A DNA stretch of 64,000 nucleotides from Allobosea sp. Leaf344 (GCF_001426225.1 NZ_LMRT01000014.1:831871-895870), one strand, 5' to 3'; shown: positions 45,160-54,129, counted from the first letter of the stretch. Translations and numbers: made by a program. The notes: generated by a model not told the origin, from the sequence alone.

Positions 45160-46857
45160 ATGATCTCACGGCGCGAGTTCCTACAGGCCACGGCGGCGGC
45201 GGCCGCCATCACGACGGGCTCCGGCCTCGGCCCGCTCGGGCGGGCTGCGGCGCAGCAGCGTCTGTCGCAATCGGACATCCTGCGCTTCGATCCGCTGGGC
45301 ACGGTGACGATCCTGCACATCACCGACATCCACGCCCAGCTGATGCCGCTGCATTTCCGCGAGCCCTCGATCAATCTCGGCGTCGGCGACGCCAAGGGCA
45401 AGCCGCCGCATCTGGTCGACCAGGCCTTCCGCGAGCATTTCCGCATCGCCGCCGGCTCGCCCGAGGCCTTCGCCCTGACCTCGGATGATTTCGTCGCGCT
45501 GGCCCGCAACTACGGCAAGATGGGCGGGATCGACCGCATCGCGACCCTGGTCAAGGCGATCCGCGCCGAGCGCGGCGCGGACAAGGTGCTGCTGCTCGAC
45601 GGCGGCGACACCTGGCAGGGCAGCTGGAGCGCTCTGCAGAGCAAGGGCCAGGACATGGTCGAGGTCATGTCCTTGCTCGGCACCGACGCGATGACCTCGC
45701 ATTGGGAATTCACCCTCGGCGCCGAGCGCGTCAAGGAGATCGCCGAGAGCGCCTCCTTCGCCTTCCTGGCCCAGAACATCCGCGACCGCGAATGGAACGA
45801 GCCGGTTTTCGCCCCGCGCAAGCTGTTCGAGAAGGGCGGCGTCAAGGTCGGGGTCATCGGCCAGGCGCTGCCGCGCACCGCCATCGCCAATCCGCGCTGG
45901 ATGTTCCCGGAATGGGAATTCGGCATCCGCGAGGACGAGCTGCAGAAGCAGGTCGACGAGGTCAGGGCGGACGGTGCGGCCATCGTCGTGCTGCTTTCGC
46001 ATAACGGCTTCGATGTCGACCGCAAGCTCGCCTCCCGCGTCAAGGGCATCGACATCATCCTCACCGCCCATACCCATGACGCGATGCCCGGCATGATGCG
46101 CGTCGGCGAGACGGTGCTGGTCGCCTCCGGCTCGCATGGCAAATTCCTGTCGCGGCTCGACATCGCGACCAGGGACGGCAAGGTCTCCGACATCCGCTTC
46201 AAGCTGATGCCGGTCTTCTCCGACGCCGTCGCCGCCGATGCGGAGATGGCGGCGCTGGTGGCCAGGCACCGCGCGCCCCATGCCGCCGAGCTCGCCAAGG
46301 AGATCGGCCGCACCGAGTCGCTGCTCTATCGCCGCGGCAATTTCAACGGCACCTTCGACGATCTGATCTGCGACGCCATGCTGAGCGAACGCGACGCCGA
46401 GATCGCGCTGTCGCCCGGTTTCCGCTGGGGCGGCACGCTGCTCCCGGGCGAGGCGATCACCTGGGAAGCGATCACCAACGCGACCGCGATCACCTATCCC
46501 GCCTGCTACCGCAACGAGATGACCGGCGCGCAGCTCAAGGAGATCCTGGAGGATGTCGCCGACAACATCTTCCACCCCGATCCCTATTTCCAGGGCGGCG
46601 GCGACATGGTCCGGATCGGCGGCATGGGCTACGCCATCGACGTCTCGCGGCCGATGGGCAGCCGCATCTCCGGCCTGACCCATCTGAAGACCGGCAAGCC
46701 GATCGAGGCCGGGAAGAGCTATGTCGTCTCTGGCTGGGCCAGCGTCAACGAGGCGACGCAGGGCCCGCCGATCTGGGACGTCGTGCGCGACCATGTCGCC
46801 CGCAGCAAGACAGTCACCATCACGCCAAACGACGCGGTGAAGGTCAGCGGCGCATGA
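45160..46857 (+). CDS. soxB: SoxB, sulfate thiol esterase (dimanganese)
   Basis: A 565-aa periplasmic hydrolase of the 5'-nucleotidase family that releases sulfate from SoxY-bound thiosulfonate. The Tat signal S-R-R-E-F-L-Q is at the N-terminus. Metal motifs: H-I-T-D-I-H-A-Q near residue 52, L-L-D-G-G-D-T-W-Q-G near 146, T-S-H-W-E-F-T (the N-H-E-like position) near 180, and T-A-H-T-H-D near 304. ATG 45160 follows AGAGGACAAGTC. Complete in length. Confidence 0.95.
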   Translation: MISRREFLQATAAAAAITTGSGLGPLGRAAAQQRLSQSDILRFDPLGTVTILHITDIHAQLMPLHFREPSINLGVGDAKGKPPHLVDQAFREHFRIAAGSPEAFALTSDDFVALARNYGKMGGIDRIATLVKAIRAERGADKVLLLDGGDTWQGSWSALQSKGQDMVEVMSLLGTDAMTSHWEFTLGAERVKEIAESASFAFLAQNIRDREWNEPVFAPRKLFEKGGVKVGVIGQALPRTAIANPRWMFPEWEFGIREDELQKQVDEVRADGAAIVVLLSHNGFDVDRKLASRVKGIDIILTAHTHDAMPGMMRVGETVLVASGSHGKFLSRLDIATRDGKVSDIRFKLMPVFSDAVAADAEMAALVARHRAPHAAELAKEIGRTESLLYRRGNFNGTFDDLICDAMLSERDAEIALSPGFRWGGTLLPGEAITWEAITNATAITYPACYRNEMTGAQLKEILEDVADNIFHPDPYFQGGGDMVRIGGMGYAIDVSRPMGSRISGLTHLKTGKPIEAGKSYVVSGWASVNEATQGPPIWDVVRDHVARSKTVTITPNDAVKVSGA

Positions 46858-46897
46858 GCCGCCCTCGCCTTCGTCGCCATCAGGAGGAGATGAGCCG

Positions 46898-48163
46898 ATG
46901 ACATCGGACATCAAGCAGAGCCCGCTCAGCCGCCGCCGCTTCCTCGGCGCGGCCGGGGCGGCGGGGCTGGCGGGCGCCGCCCTGCCCGCTCGGGCGCAGA
47001 CGCCGGACCCGCTGATCACCGACGTGCAGGACTGGCATCGCATGCTGGGCGAAGGGGTCGACGCCCACCCCTATGGCTCGCCCTCGAAATTCGAGAAGCA
47101 TGTGGTGCGCCGGGACGTGGCCTGGCTGACCGCCTCGCCGGTCTCCTCGGTCAATTTCACGCCGCTGCACGAGCTCGACGGGATCATCACCCCCTCCGGC
47201 CTCTGCTTCGAGCGCCACCATGCCGGCATCGCCGAAATCGATCCCGCCCGGCACCGGCTGATGATCCATGGGCTGGTCGACAAGCCGCTGGTCTTCACCA
47301 TGGAAGACATCAGGCGCATGCCGCGCGAGAACCATGTCCACTTCCTGGAATGCGCCGCCAATTCCGGCATGGAATGGCGCGGCGCCCAGCTCAATGGCTG
47401 CCAGTTCACCCACGGCATGGTCCATAACGTGATGTATACCGGCGTGAAGCTGAAGCATCTGCTCGCCGAGGCCGGGCTGAAGCCCAACGCCAAATGGCTG
47501 ATGCTGGAAGGCGCCGACGCCTCCGGCATGAACCGCTCCTTGCCGGTCGAGAAGGCGCTGGACGATGTGCTGATCGCCTTCGCGATGAATGGCGAGGCGC
47601 TGCGGCCCGAGCAGGGCTATCCGCTGCGCGCCGTCATCCCCGGCTGGGAGGGCAATCTCTGGGTCAAATGGCTGCGGCGCATCGAGGTCGGCGACATGCC
47701 CTGGCAGGCGCGCGAGGAGACCTCGAAATACACCGATCTCCTGGCCGATGGCCGCTCGCGGCGCTTCACCTTCATCATGGACGCCAAATCCGTGGTGACC
47801 AACCCTTCGCCCCAGGCCCCGCTGAAGCACAAGGGCCGCAATGTGCTGAGCGGCATCGCCTGGTCCGGCCGCGGCACCATCTCCCGCGTCGACGTCACCC
47901 TCGACGGCGGCAAAAACTGGCGCCATGCCCGCATCGACGGCCCCGTCCTCGAGAAGTCGCTGACCCGGTTCTATGTCGATTTCGACTGGGCCGGCGAGGA
48001 GCTCCTGATCCAGTCGCGCGCCATGGATTCCACCGGCTATGTCCAGCCGACCAAGGACGAGCTGCGCAAGGTCCGCGGCGTCAACTCGATCTACCATAAC
48101 AACGGCATTCAGACCTGGCATGTCCGCTCCAACGGGGAGACCGAGAATGTCGAAATCGCTTAA
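46898..48163 (+). CDS. soxC: SoxC, molybdenum subunit of sulfane dehydrogenase
   Basis: A 421-aa member of the sulfite-oxidase family. Tat signal S-R-R-R-F-L-G ends near A34 (ARAQ). The molybdenum-ligating Cys152 lies in H-F-L-E-C-A-A-N-S-G. The dimerisation domain with TLDGGKNWRHA follows. With SoxD it removes six electrons from the SoxY-bound sulfane sulfur, making the pathway yield sulfate rather than stored sulfur. It overlaps soxD by 17 bases. Confidence 0.95.
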   Translation: MTSDIKQSPLSRRRFLGAAGAAGLAGAALPARAQTPDPLITDVQDWHRMLGEGVDAHPYGSPSKFEKHVVRRDVAWLTASPVSSVNFTPLHELDGIITPSGLCFERHHAGIAEIDPARHRLMIHGLVDKPLVFTMEDIRRMPRENHVHFLECAANSGMEWRGAQLNGCQFTHGMVHNVMYTGVKLKHLLAEAGLKPNAKWLMLEGADASGMNRSLPVEKALDDVLIAFAMNGEALRPEQGYPLRAVIPGWEGNLWVKWLRRIEVGDMPWQAREETSKYTDLLADGRSRRFTFIMDAKSVVTNPSPQAPLKHKGRNVLSGIAWSGRGTISRVDVTLDGGKNWRHARIDGPVLEKSLTRFYVDFDWAGEELLIQSRAMDSTGYVQPTKDELRKVRGVNSIYHNNGIQTWHVRSNGETENVEIA

Positions 48164-48860
48164 GCCGCTGCTGCTGGCCGGCGCCGCCGCCGTGCTGGTC
48201 TTGGGCGCCGCGCCCCTGATCGCGCAGACGACCAAACCGGCTCCCGCGCAACGCGCCGCAGCACCCGCCCATGCCTCGCTCGGGCTCGGCCGCCTCGCTC
48301 TGCCCGAGGAGATCAAGGCCTGGGACATCGATGTCCGGCCGGACGGCCAGGGCCTGCCGCCCGGCAAGGGCACGGTGAAGCGCGGCGACGAGATCTTCCA
48401 GGAGCAATGCGCCGCCTGCCATGGCGAATTCGGCCAGGGCAATGGCCGCTGGCCGGTGCTGGCCGGCGGCCAGGGCACGCTGAAGGCGGACCGGCCGGAG
48501 AAGACGATCGGCTCCTTCTGGCCCTATCTCTCCACCGTCTACGACTACATCAATCGCGCCATGCCCTTCGGCAACGCGCAATCCCTGTCGCCGGACGATG
48601 TCTACGCCCTCACCGCCTATCTGCTCTATCTCAACGACATCGTGAAGGACGAGGATTTCGAGCTGTCACGGGAGAATTTCACCGCGGTGAAGCTCCCCAA
48701 TGGCGACGCCTTCTACGATGACGACCGCGAGACGGCGGAAAAATCCTTCTGGCGCAAGGAACCCTGCATGACAAATTGCAAGGCCGAGGTGAAGATAACC
48801 GGCCGGGCCGCCATCCTGGACGTGACGCCCGATTCCAAGAGCGCCCCGAAGGTCGACTGA
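48147..48860 (+). CDS. soxD: SoxD, c-type cytochrome subunit of sulfane dehydrogenase
   Basis: A 237-aa exported cytochrome with a Sec signal ending near residue 27 (PLIAQT). One heme motif C-A-A-C-H is at residues 88-92. Paracoccus SoxD has two hemes; here the C-terminal half has only C-M-T-N-C-K without His, so it looks monoheme. ATG 48147 lies within the end of soxC, and its stop codon overlaps the next start (TGATG). It transfers electrons from SoxC to cytochrome c. Confidence 0.92.
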   Translation: MSKSLKPLLLAGAAAVLVLGAAPLIAQTTKPAPAQRAAAPAHASLGLGRLALPEEIKAWDIDVRPDGQGLPPGKGTVKRGDEIFQEQCAACHGEFGQGNGRWPVLAGGQGTLKADRPEKTIGSFWPYLSTVYDYINRAMPFGNAQSLSPDDVYALTAYLLYLNDIVKDEDFELSRENFTAVKLPNGDAFYDDDRETAEKSFWRKEPCMTNCKAEVKITGRAAILDVTPDSKSAPKVD

Positions 48861-49210
48861 TGCCTGAGCCTCTGATCCGGACCGGCCGCGCCCTTGCCTG
48901 CATCGCCACCCTCGCCTTCGGTGTCGCGGGCGAAGGCAGCTTCGCCGTCCGCGCCCATGCGGCCGGCGACAGGGCGCTGGGGGAATATCTCTCCTCGGAA
49001 TGCGCGACCTGCCACCAGACCAGCGGCGGCCAGCAGGGCGGCATCCCCGCCATCGTCGGGCTGCCGCAGGACCAGTTCATCGCGCTGATGGGCGCCTACA
49101 AGGACAGGCATCGCGACAACCAGGTGATGCAGGCGATCGCCGGCCGCCTGGCGCCCGATGAGATCGAGGCGCTCGCCGCCTATTACGGAAGTCTGAAATC
49201 CACCCATTGA
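48860..49210 (+). CDS. soxE: SoxE/FccA-like monoheme cytochrome c
   Basis: A 116-aa exported cytochrome with a signal ending near A34 (VRAHA) and one heme motif C-A-T-C-H at residues 48-52. In the sox order it precedes the flavoprotein gene, so it matches SoxE or the cytochrome subunit of flavocytochrome c sulfide dehydrogenase. Paracoccus SoxE is diheme, whereas this one is short and monoheme, closer to FccA of the monoheme type. It is coupled to soxD by a TGATG overlap. Confidence 0.82.
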   Translation: MPEPLIRTGRALACIATLAFGVAGEGSFAVRAHAAGDRALGEYLSSECATCHQTSGGQQGGIPAIVGLPQDQFIALMGAYKDRHRDNQVMQAIAGRLAPDEIEALAAYYGSLKSTH

Positions 49211-49269
49211 ACGGCCCGGAGAAGGTCGTGCGGTTTGTCGCAGCCACAATGATGAAGCGGGAGAGAGAC

Positions 49270-50547
49270 ATGCCCATCGATCGCCGGATCTTTCTGAGGA
49301 CGGGCCTCGCCGCCGGGGCGGTGCTGGGGCTCGGTGCGCCCGCCTTGCTGGGGCAGGCCAAGCCCCGCGTCGTGGTGATCGGCGGCGGGGCGGGCGGCGC
49401 GACGGCCGCGCGCTACATCGCCAAGGACAGCCAGGGCGCGATCGCGGTGACGCTCGTCGAGGAGAACGAGCGCTACCAGACCTGCTTCCACTCCAATCTC
49501 TATCTCGGCGGCTTCAAGGCCTATGACGAGATCGTCCATGGCTACGACGCGCTGCAGAAGAACCACGGCGTCACCCTCGCCCGCGCCCGCGCCACCCAGA
49601 TCGACCGCGACAAGAAGGAGGTCGTGCTCGCCTCGGGGCAGCGCCTGCCCTATGACCGGCTGGTCGTCTCCCCCGGCATCGACCTGAAATATGATTCCGT
49701 CCCCGGCTGGTCGCAGGCGGCGGAAGAGCAGATGCCGCATGGCTGGAAGCCGGGCCGCCAGACGCAGCTGGTCAAGCAGCGCCTCGACGCCGTGCCCAAT
49801 GGCGGCGTGATCGTGATGATCGCCCCGCCCAACCCTTTTCGCTGCCCGCCCGGCCCCTATGAACGCGCCTCGATGTTCGCGCATGCGCTGAAGAAGGCCG
49901 GGAAGGGCGAAGCCAGGATCATCATCCTCGATCCCAAGGAGTCCTTCTCGAAACAGGGCGTCTTCCAGGCGGATTGGGAGAAGCGCTATCCCGGCATGAT
50001 CGAATGGCTCGGGCCGAAGGTGCATGACGGCATCAAATCGGTCGATCCCAAGACGAACACCGTGGTCACCGGCTTCGAGACCTATAAGGACTGCGCCTTC
50101 GTCAACGTCATCCCGGGGCAGATGGCCGGCGAGATCGCCCGCTCGGCCGGTCTGGCGCCCGCCGGCGGCTATTGCGCCATCGACCCGGCCAGCATGAAAT
50201 CGACCGCCGACCCCGCGATCTTCGTGCTCGGCGATGCCTGCATCGCCGGCGACATGCCGAAATCGGCCTTCTCCGCCAATAGCCAGGCCAAGGTCGCGGC
50301 GATGGTCATCAGGCACGAGCTGACCAACAGCCGCGCCTTCCCGGCCCGCTACGTCAACACCTGCTGGAGCCTGGTCGACACCGACAATGCGATCAAGGTC
50401 GGCGGGCGATACGAGCCGAAGGACGGCAAGATCGGCGCCACCGAGACCTTCGTCTCGCAGCCCGGCGAGAGCGACGCGCTCCGCAAGGAGACCCAGGCGG
50501 AAAATCTCGGCTGGTACGCCGGCATCACCGCCGACATGTTCAGCTGA
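49270..50547 (+). CDS. soxF: SoxF, FAD subunit of flavocytochrome c sulfide dehydrogenase
   Basis: A 425-aa periplasmic flavoprotein. Tat signal D-R-R-I-F-L-R-T ends near residue 30. The dinucleotide fold VVVIGGGAGGATAARYI follows, and Cys72 in R-Y-Q-T-C-F-H-S-N is the Cys expected to bind FAD covalently. The C-terminal flavocytochrome-binding domain ends at residue 425. I start at ATG 49270 behind GGGAGAGAGAC; the frame is open to 49207. Predicted to oxidise sulfide with SoxE, it may also help reactivate SoxYZ. Confidence 0.92.
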   Translation: MPIDRRIFLRTGLAAGAVLGLGAPALLGQAKPRVVVIGGGAGGATAARYIAKDSQGAIAVTLVEENERYQTCFHSNLYLGGFKAYDEIVHGYDALQKNHGVTLARARATQIDRDKKEVVLASGQRLPYDRLVVSPGIDLKYDSVPGWSQAAEEQMPHGWKPGRQTQLVKQRLDAVPNGGVIVMIAPPNPFRCPPGPYERASMFAHALKKAGKGEARIIILDPKESFSKQGVFQADWEKRYPGMIEWLGPKVHDGIKSVDPKTNTVVTGFETYKDCAFVNVIPGQMAGEIARSAGLAPAGGYCAIDPASMKSTADPAIFVLGDACIAGDMPKSAFSANSQAKVAAMVIRHELTNSRAFPARYVNTCWSLVDTDNAIKVGGRYEPKDGKIGATETFVSQPGESDALRKETQAENLGWYAGITADMFS

Positions 50548-50701
50548 GGCGCGGCTATGGCCGGGGTTGAACCCGGCCACCGTTCCGGCGTTATCGCCAG
50601 ACGCTCCACTTCACCGCCGGCGGCGCAGGCTGCCGGCGTGTCGCACGGTCCCGCGGGGCCGGGCCGCGACGACCGATCCGAGATCAGACAAGGGACGACG
50701 C

Positions 50702-51091
50702 ATGACCAGACTTGCCACCACCGCCTTCCTCGCCGCCATGCTCGCCGCCGGCTCCGCCGCCGCACAGGACATCGCGGCGGGCGAAAAATCCTGGAACAAG
50801 TGCCGCGCCTGCCATCAGATCGGCGAGACCGCCCGCAACGGCGTCGGCCCGCATCTGAACGGGCTGTTCGGCCGCACGGCCGGCACCGTCGAGGGCTATT
50901 CCTACTCGGCCGCCAACAAGAATTCCGGCATCGTCTGGGACGAGGCCGTCTTCGCCGAGTACATCAAGGATCCCCGCGCCAAGATTCCGGGCACCAAGAT
51001 GGTCTTCCCCGGCATCAAGAACGAGCAGGAGATCAAGGATCTCACCGCCTATCTCAAGCAGTTCGACAAGAGCGGCAAGAAGGGCTCCTGA
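50702..51091 (+). CDS. Class I cytochrome c (c550/c2 type)
   Basis: A 129-aa periplasmic cytochrome with a Sec signal ending near A21 and heme motif C-R-A-C-H at residues 34-38. NGVGPHLNGLFGRTAG and the ligand Met in P-G-T-K-M-V-F-P-G are textbook for mitochondrial-type cytochrome c. It is probably the electron acceptor from the Sox enzymes toward an oxidase. It is 154 bases after soxF and may be in the same transcript. Confidence 0.92.
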   Translation: MTRLATTAFLAAMLAAGSAAAQDIAAGEKSWNKCRACHQIGETARNGVGPHLNGLFGRTAGTVEGYSYSAANKNSGIVWDEAVFAEYIKDPRAKIPGTKMVFPGIKNEQEIKDLTAYLKQFDKSGKKGS

Positions 51092-51105
51092 CCTCGCTGC
51101 ACAGC

Positions 51106-51134
51106 CGGTCCGGGCGCTCGGTGCACCCGGACCG
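51106..51134. terminator. Hairpin terminator at the end of the sox region
   Basis: A perfect 9-bp stem (CGGTCCGGG / CCCGGACCG) with an 11-base loop lies between the convergent cytochrome c and membrane-protein genes. There is no T run, so it may work in both directions, perhaps with Rho. Confidence 0.5.
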
Positions 51135-51154
51135 CGCAGGCGGGCGCGCGAGGC

Positions 51155-51826
51155 CTATCGGCCAGGAGAGGGCGCCGCCGGGCGCTGCCGCCCCTCCAGC
51201 CGCTCGAACACCAGCACCGCGACCGCGCCGTAGATGACATGGCCGACGAAGCTCATATAGGAGAGCTCGCCCCCCTCCCCGAGCAGGTAGAATGACAGCC
51301 CGCCGAGCGGGGCCATCAGCCCGAGCGCGTTGAACCAGGTGAAGTTCCCCCAGCTGATCGCATCGGCGAGGCGGCTGTCCCGGTTGATCCAGCGCGTCGC
51401 GATCAAGCCCATCGCGGCCGTCCAGAATATGAAATGGATCGGCGCGAAGCTTCCGGCCCGGATCAGCGCCGCGACGCCGGCGGTGAAACTCACCGCGACG
51501 ATCGCGTCCAGCACCAGCGGCCAGCGCGGCACGAAGCGGGACAGGACGAGATAGGCGATGGGATAGCCGACGATCCCGACGCCGTAATGCAGCGCCTCCC
51601 TCGGCAGATACGGCACCGACAGGCCGAGCCGATGCTGCGCGAGCGCGTCGATCAGCCCGGCCGGCTCGAGCGGATATCCCAGCACCGCTCGCGTCAGCAC
51701 CCGGGCCCAGATCTCCCAGATCAGCAGCCCGGCGAGCCCGCCGGCAAACAGATTGCGTAAACTCCGGAGGAGCGCGGCCGTCTCTCCGGCGCGGCCTCCG
51801 CCAGCCATGGCCATGGTCATCGCCAT
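51155..51826 (-). CDS. Uncharacterised integral membrane protein
   Basis: About 223 aa with roughly six hydrophobic segments (for instance LFAGGLAGLLIWEIWARVL, YGVGIVGYPIAYLVL, VLDAIVAVSFTAGVAALI, FIFWTAAMGLIATRW, WFNALGLMAPLGGLSFYLL, FVGHVIYGAVAVLVFERL). I do not recognise a family; the segment FVGHVIYGAVAVLVFE resembles the end of DUF2938-type proteins. I start at ATG 51826; a Met-rich stretch makes neighbouring ATGs equally possible. No clear link with the sox genes beyond position. Confidence 0.65.
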   Translation of the reverse strand: MAMTMAMAGGGRAGETAALLRSLRNLFAGGLAGLLIWEIWARVLTRAVLGYPLEPAGLIDALAQHRLGLSVPYLPREALHYGVGIVGYPIAYLVLSRFVPRWPLVLDAIVAVSFTAGVAALIRAGSFAPIHFIFWTAAMGLIATRWINRDSRLADAISWGNFTWFNALGLMAPLGGLSFYLLGEGGELSYMSFVGHVIYGAVAVLVFERLEGRQRPAAPSPGR

Positions 51827-52085
51827 CCCCCCTTCGCTGATCAACCGCCCGACGCGGATCGCGGCGCCGATGAAGCCGGCGCCGGATTTGACTTTAAGGC
51901 AGCGGAGAAGACCCTTCAGTACACGCTTCCGGCAAAACCGGTCACGGCTGGGTGGCGGCGGGCTCTCGTCTCGACACGGCCGCGTGATCGACGTCCGCAT
52001 ACTTGGCCGGCATGGCGACCGCGTGGAATCGGTTTGCCGGCGCTTTCGCCATGCTAGGCTGCGCGCTTGGCAAGGGGGTTGCAGC

Positions 52086-53303
52086 ATGCACAGGCCGGCG
52101 GAAGACGATCAGGGGATGACGGGAGCGGAGGCGGCCGACCGCGTCAACGCCTTCGTGCCGGGGCCGCGCATCCGGATCGCGGGCAAGGCCGGCGGGCCGC
52201 TCAGCGGCCTGAGCTTCGCCGCCAAGGACCTGTTCGACGTCGCCGGCGTGCCGACCGCCGGCGGCAATCATGATTTCGCCCGCTTCAACCCGGTGCCCGA
52301 TCGCCACGGCTTCGCCGTGCAGACCCTGCTCGACGCCGGCGCCGATCTGGTGGGCAAGACCATCACCGACGAGGTCTCGCTCGGCATCCTCGGCGAGAAC
52401 CCGTTCGACGGGACGCCGCTCAATTCCGCGGCGCCGGAGCGTGTGCCCGGCGGCTCCTCATCCGGCTCGGCGGCTGCCGTGGCCGCGGGGCTTTGCGACA
52501 TCGCGTTGGGCACCGATACCGGCGGCTCGGTGCGCGTGCCCGCGAGCTTCTGCGGGCTCTACGGCATCAGGCCGACGCATGGGCGCGTCAGCGTCGAGGG
52601 CATGCTGCCGCAGGCGCCGAGCTCCGACACCACCGGCTGGTTCGCCCGCGACGCCGAGACCTTCGCCCGCGTCAGCACGATCATGCTCGGCGAGGCGCCG
52701 GGCGCGCTGCCGACCAGGCTGATCATCGCCAGCGACGCTTTCGGCTTCGCCGATCCCGAGGTCGCGCAGGCCCTGAGGCCGATGGTCGCGCGGCTGGAAG
52801 CGATCGTCGGGCCGGCGAGCGAGGCGCTGATGGCGCCACAGGGCCTGTCGGTCTGGGCCCGGGCGCAGCGCACCCTGCAGCCGGTCGAGGCGTGGCAGAC
52901 ATTTCAGCGCTGGATCGAGAGCGACAACCCGCGCCTCGCCTTCAGCGTCGCGGCCGGCCTGGTCGCCGGCGCGCAGATGCCGGCCGGCGAGCGCAACTGG
53001 GCCGCCATGATGCGGCTGGAGGCGCAGGCGCGCCTGCGCCATCTGCTGCCGCCGGGCACGATACTCTGCCTGCCGACGACGCCCTTCCCCGCGCCGCTGC
53101 GCGGCCTGCCCCTGCCCGTGCTCCAGCCGCTGCGCGATCGGATCTCCTGCCTCTGCGCCCAGGGCGGCCTGACGGGCTGCCCGCAGCTCAACCTGCCCGG
53201 TGCGAGCGTCGCGGGCGCGCCGGTCGGCCTCTCGATCATCGCCGGGCGCGGCGAGGATGCGAGCCTGATCGCCACAGCCCTCGCCATGGAGAACGCCGCG
53301 TGA
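52086..53303 (+). CDS. Amidase signature family hydrolase
   Basis: A 405-aa amidase. The Ser-cisSer-Lys triad can be placed: Lys47 (F-A-A-K-D-L-F), cis-Ser124 in P-G-G-S-S-S-G-S, and nucleophile Ser148 in T-D-T-G-G-S-V-R, the last two 24 residues apart as in GatA. The length, near 400, is short compared with GatA (about 480). Coupled by overlap to an AtzH/HpxZ-like gene, it probably cleaves a small ureide-like or amide substrate such as allophanate or oxamate derivatives. Confidence 0.88.
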   Translation: MHRPAEDDQGMTGAEAADRVNAFVPGPRIRIAGKAGGPLSGLSFAAKDLFDVAGVPTAGGNHDFARFNPVPDRHGFAVQTLLDAGADLVGKTITDEVSLGILGENPFDGTPLNSAAPERVPGGSSSGSAAAVAAGLCDIALGTDTGGSVRVPASFCGLYGIRPTHGRVSVEGMLPQAPSSDTTGWFARDAETFARVSTIMLGEAPGALPTRLIIASDAFGFADPEVAQALRPMVARLEAIVGPASEALMAPQGLSVWARAQRTLQPVEAWQTFQRWIESDNPRLAFSVAAGLVAGAQMPAGERNWAAMMRLEAQARLRHLLPPGTILCLPTTPFPAPLRGLPLPVLQPLRDRISCLCAQGGLTGCPQLNLPGASVAGAPVGLSIIAGRGEDASLIATALAMENAA

Positions 53304-53704
53304 CCGACCTCACCCCCAACCGCCCCGAGATCGTCGCGGAAATCGCGGCTGTGTTCGAGCGCTATGAGCAGGCGCTGATCGACAAGAATGTCGATGTGCT
53401 GGACGCCACCTTCTGGGACAGCCCCCACACCATCCGCTACGCCCTGCACGAGAACGGCTATGGCTTTTCCGAAATCCATGCCCATCGCGTCGCCCGGCCG
53501 CCCGGCCCCGGCATCAAGGAGAAGCGGCTCAGGCTCGAGATCCTGACGCTCGGGCGCAACATCGCCACCGTCAATCTCGAGTTCAAGGTGCGGGGCCGCG
53601 ACGTCGTCGGCCGCCAGACGCAGATGTTCGTGCGCTTCCCCGAGCTGGGCTGGAAGGTGATCTCGGCGCATGTCTCGACGATGGAAGGCCCGGCCCCCTG
53701 GTGA
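53300..53704 (+). CDS. AtzH/HpxZ-like (DUF3225) protein
   Basis: A 134-aa SnoaL/NTF2-like small protein (cone-shaped barrel) of the group containing HpxZ (oxalurate catabolism) and AtzH. Typical are the IVAEIAAVFERYEQALIDKNVDVLDATFW start and the FGL-like GYGFSEIHAHRVARPPG. GTG 53300 overlaps the amidase stop codon (GTGA). In the known cases it works with an amidase on carboxybiuret or oxalurate, so these two genes form one functional unit here; the actual substrate is unknown. Confidence 0.82.
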   Translation: MTDLTPNRPEIVAEIAAVFERYEQALIDKNVDVLDATFWDSPHTIRYALHENGYGFSEIHAHRVARPPGPGIKEKRLRLEILTLGRNIATVNLEFKVRGRDVVGRQTQMFVRFPELGWKVISAHVSTMEGPAPW

Positions 53705-53710
53705 TCCCAT

Positions 53711-53736
53711 ATATCGATAAAACCAGAAATATCGAT
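53711..53736. promoter_or_regulatory. Candidate ArsR operator ahead of arsR
   Basis: Two copies of ATATCGAT (53711-53718 and 53729-53736), 18 bases apart and each containing self-complementary ATCGAT, form an AT-rich patch in otherwise GC-rich DNA, 35 bases upstream of the arsR start. TTGAC at 53736-53740 could be its -35 element. The spacing fits a dimer site of an autorepressing ArsR protein. Confidence 0.5.
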
Positions 53737-53770
53737 TGACGGCCGATCCGGCTTGCGGCAGGCTCGCGCC

Positions 53771-54085
53771 ATGGACACCGATGACGCCGCCGCCAAACTC
53801 GAATCGCTCGGCAATCCCACGCGCCTGGCGTTGTACCGCCTTCTGGTGCGCGCCGGGCATGGCGGCCTGCCGGTCGGCGAGATCCAGCAGCGGCTGCAGC
53901 TGGCGCAGTCGACTTTATCCTTCCATCTCAAGGCGTTGATCGTAGCGGGTCTGGTGACGCAGGAGCGCCGGAGCCGCAGCCTGATCTGCCGCGCGAATTT
54001 CGAACGGATGCAGGCGCTGCTGCAGTTCCTCGTCGCCGAATGCTGCGCCGAGGAGCGCTGCACGCCCCGCACCGACGCCGCCTGA
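53771..54085 (+). CDS. arsR: ArsR/SmtB family metalloregulator
   Basis: A 104-aa winged helix repressor. The recognition region is LAQSTLSFHLKALIVAGLV. Near the C-terminus a Cys pair and a third Cys (A-E-C-C-A-E-E-R-C-T) resemble the C-terminal As(III) sites of ArsR homologues such as those in Acidithiobacillus and Corynebacterium. It lies first in a module with a flavoprotein and an MFS permease and should repress it; the inducer is probably trivalent arsenic or antimony, inferred from neighbouring arsenic genes. Confidence 0.87.
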   Translation: MDTDDAAAKLESLGNPTRLALYRLLVRAGHGGLPVGEIQQRLQLAQSTLSFHLKALIVAGLVTQERRSRSLICRANFERMQALLQFLVAECCAEERCTPRTDAA

Positions 54086-54129
54086 CCCCTCGCCGGATCA
54101 CCTATCTCACCAGAGCACCGGACCCAGCC

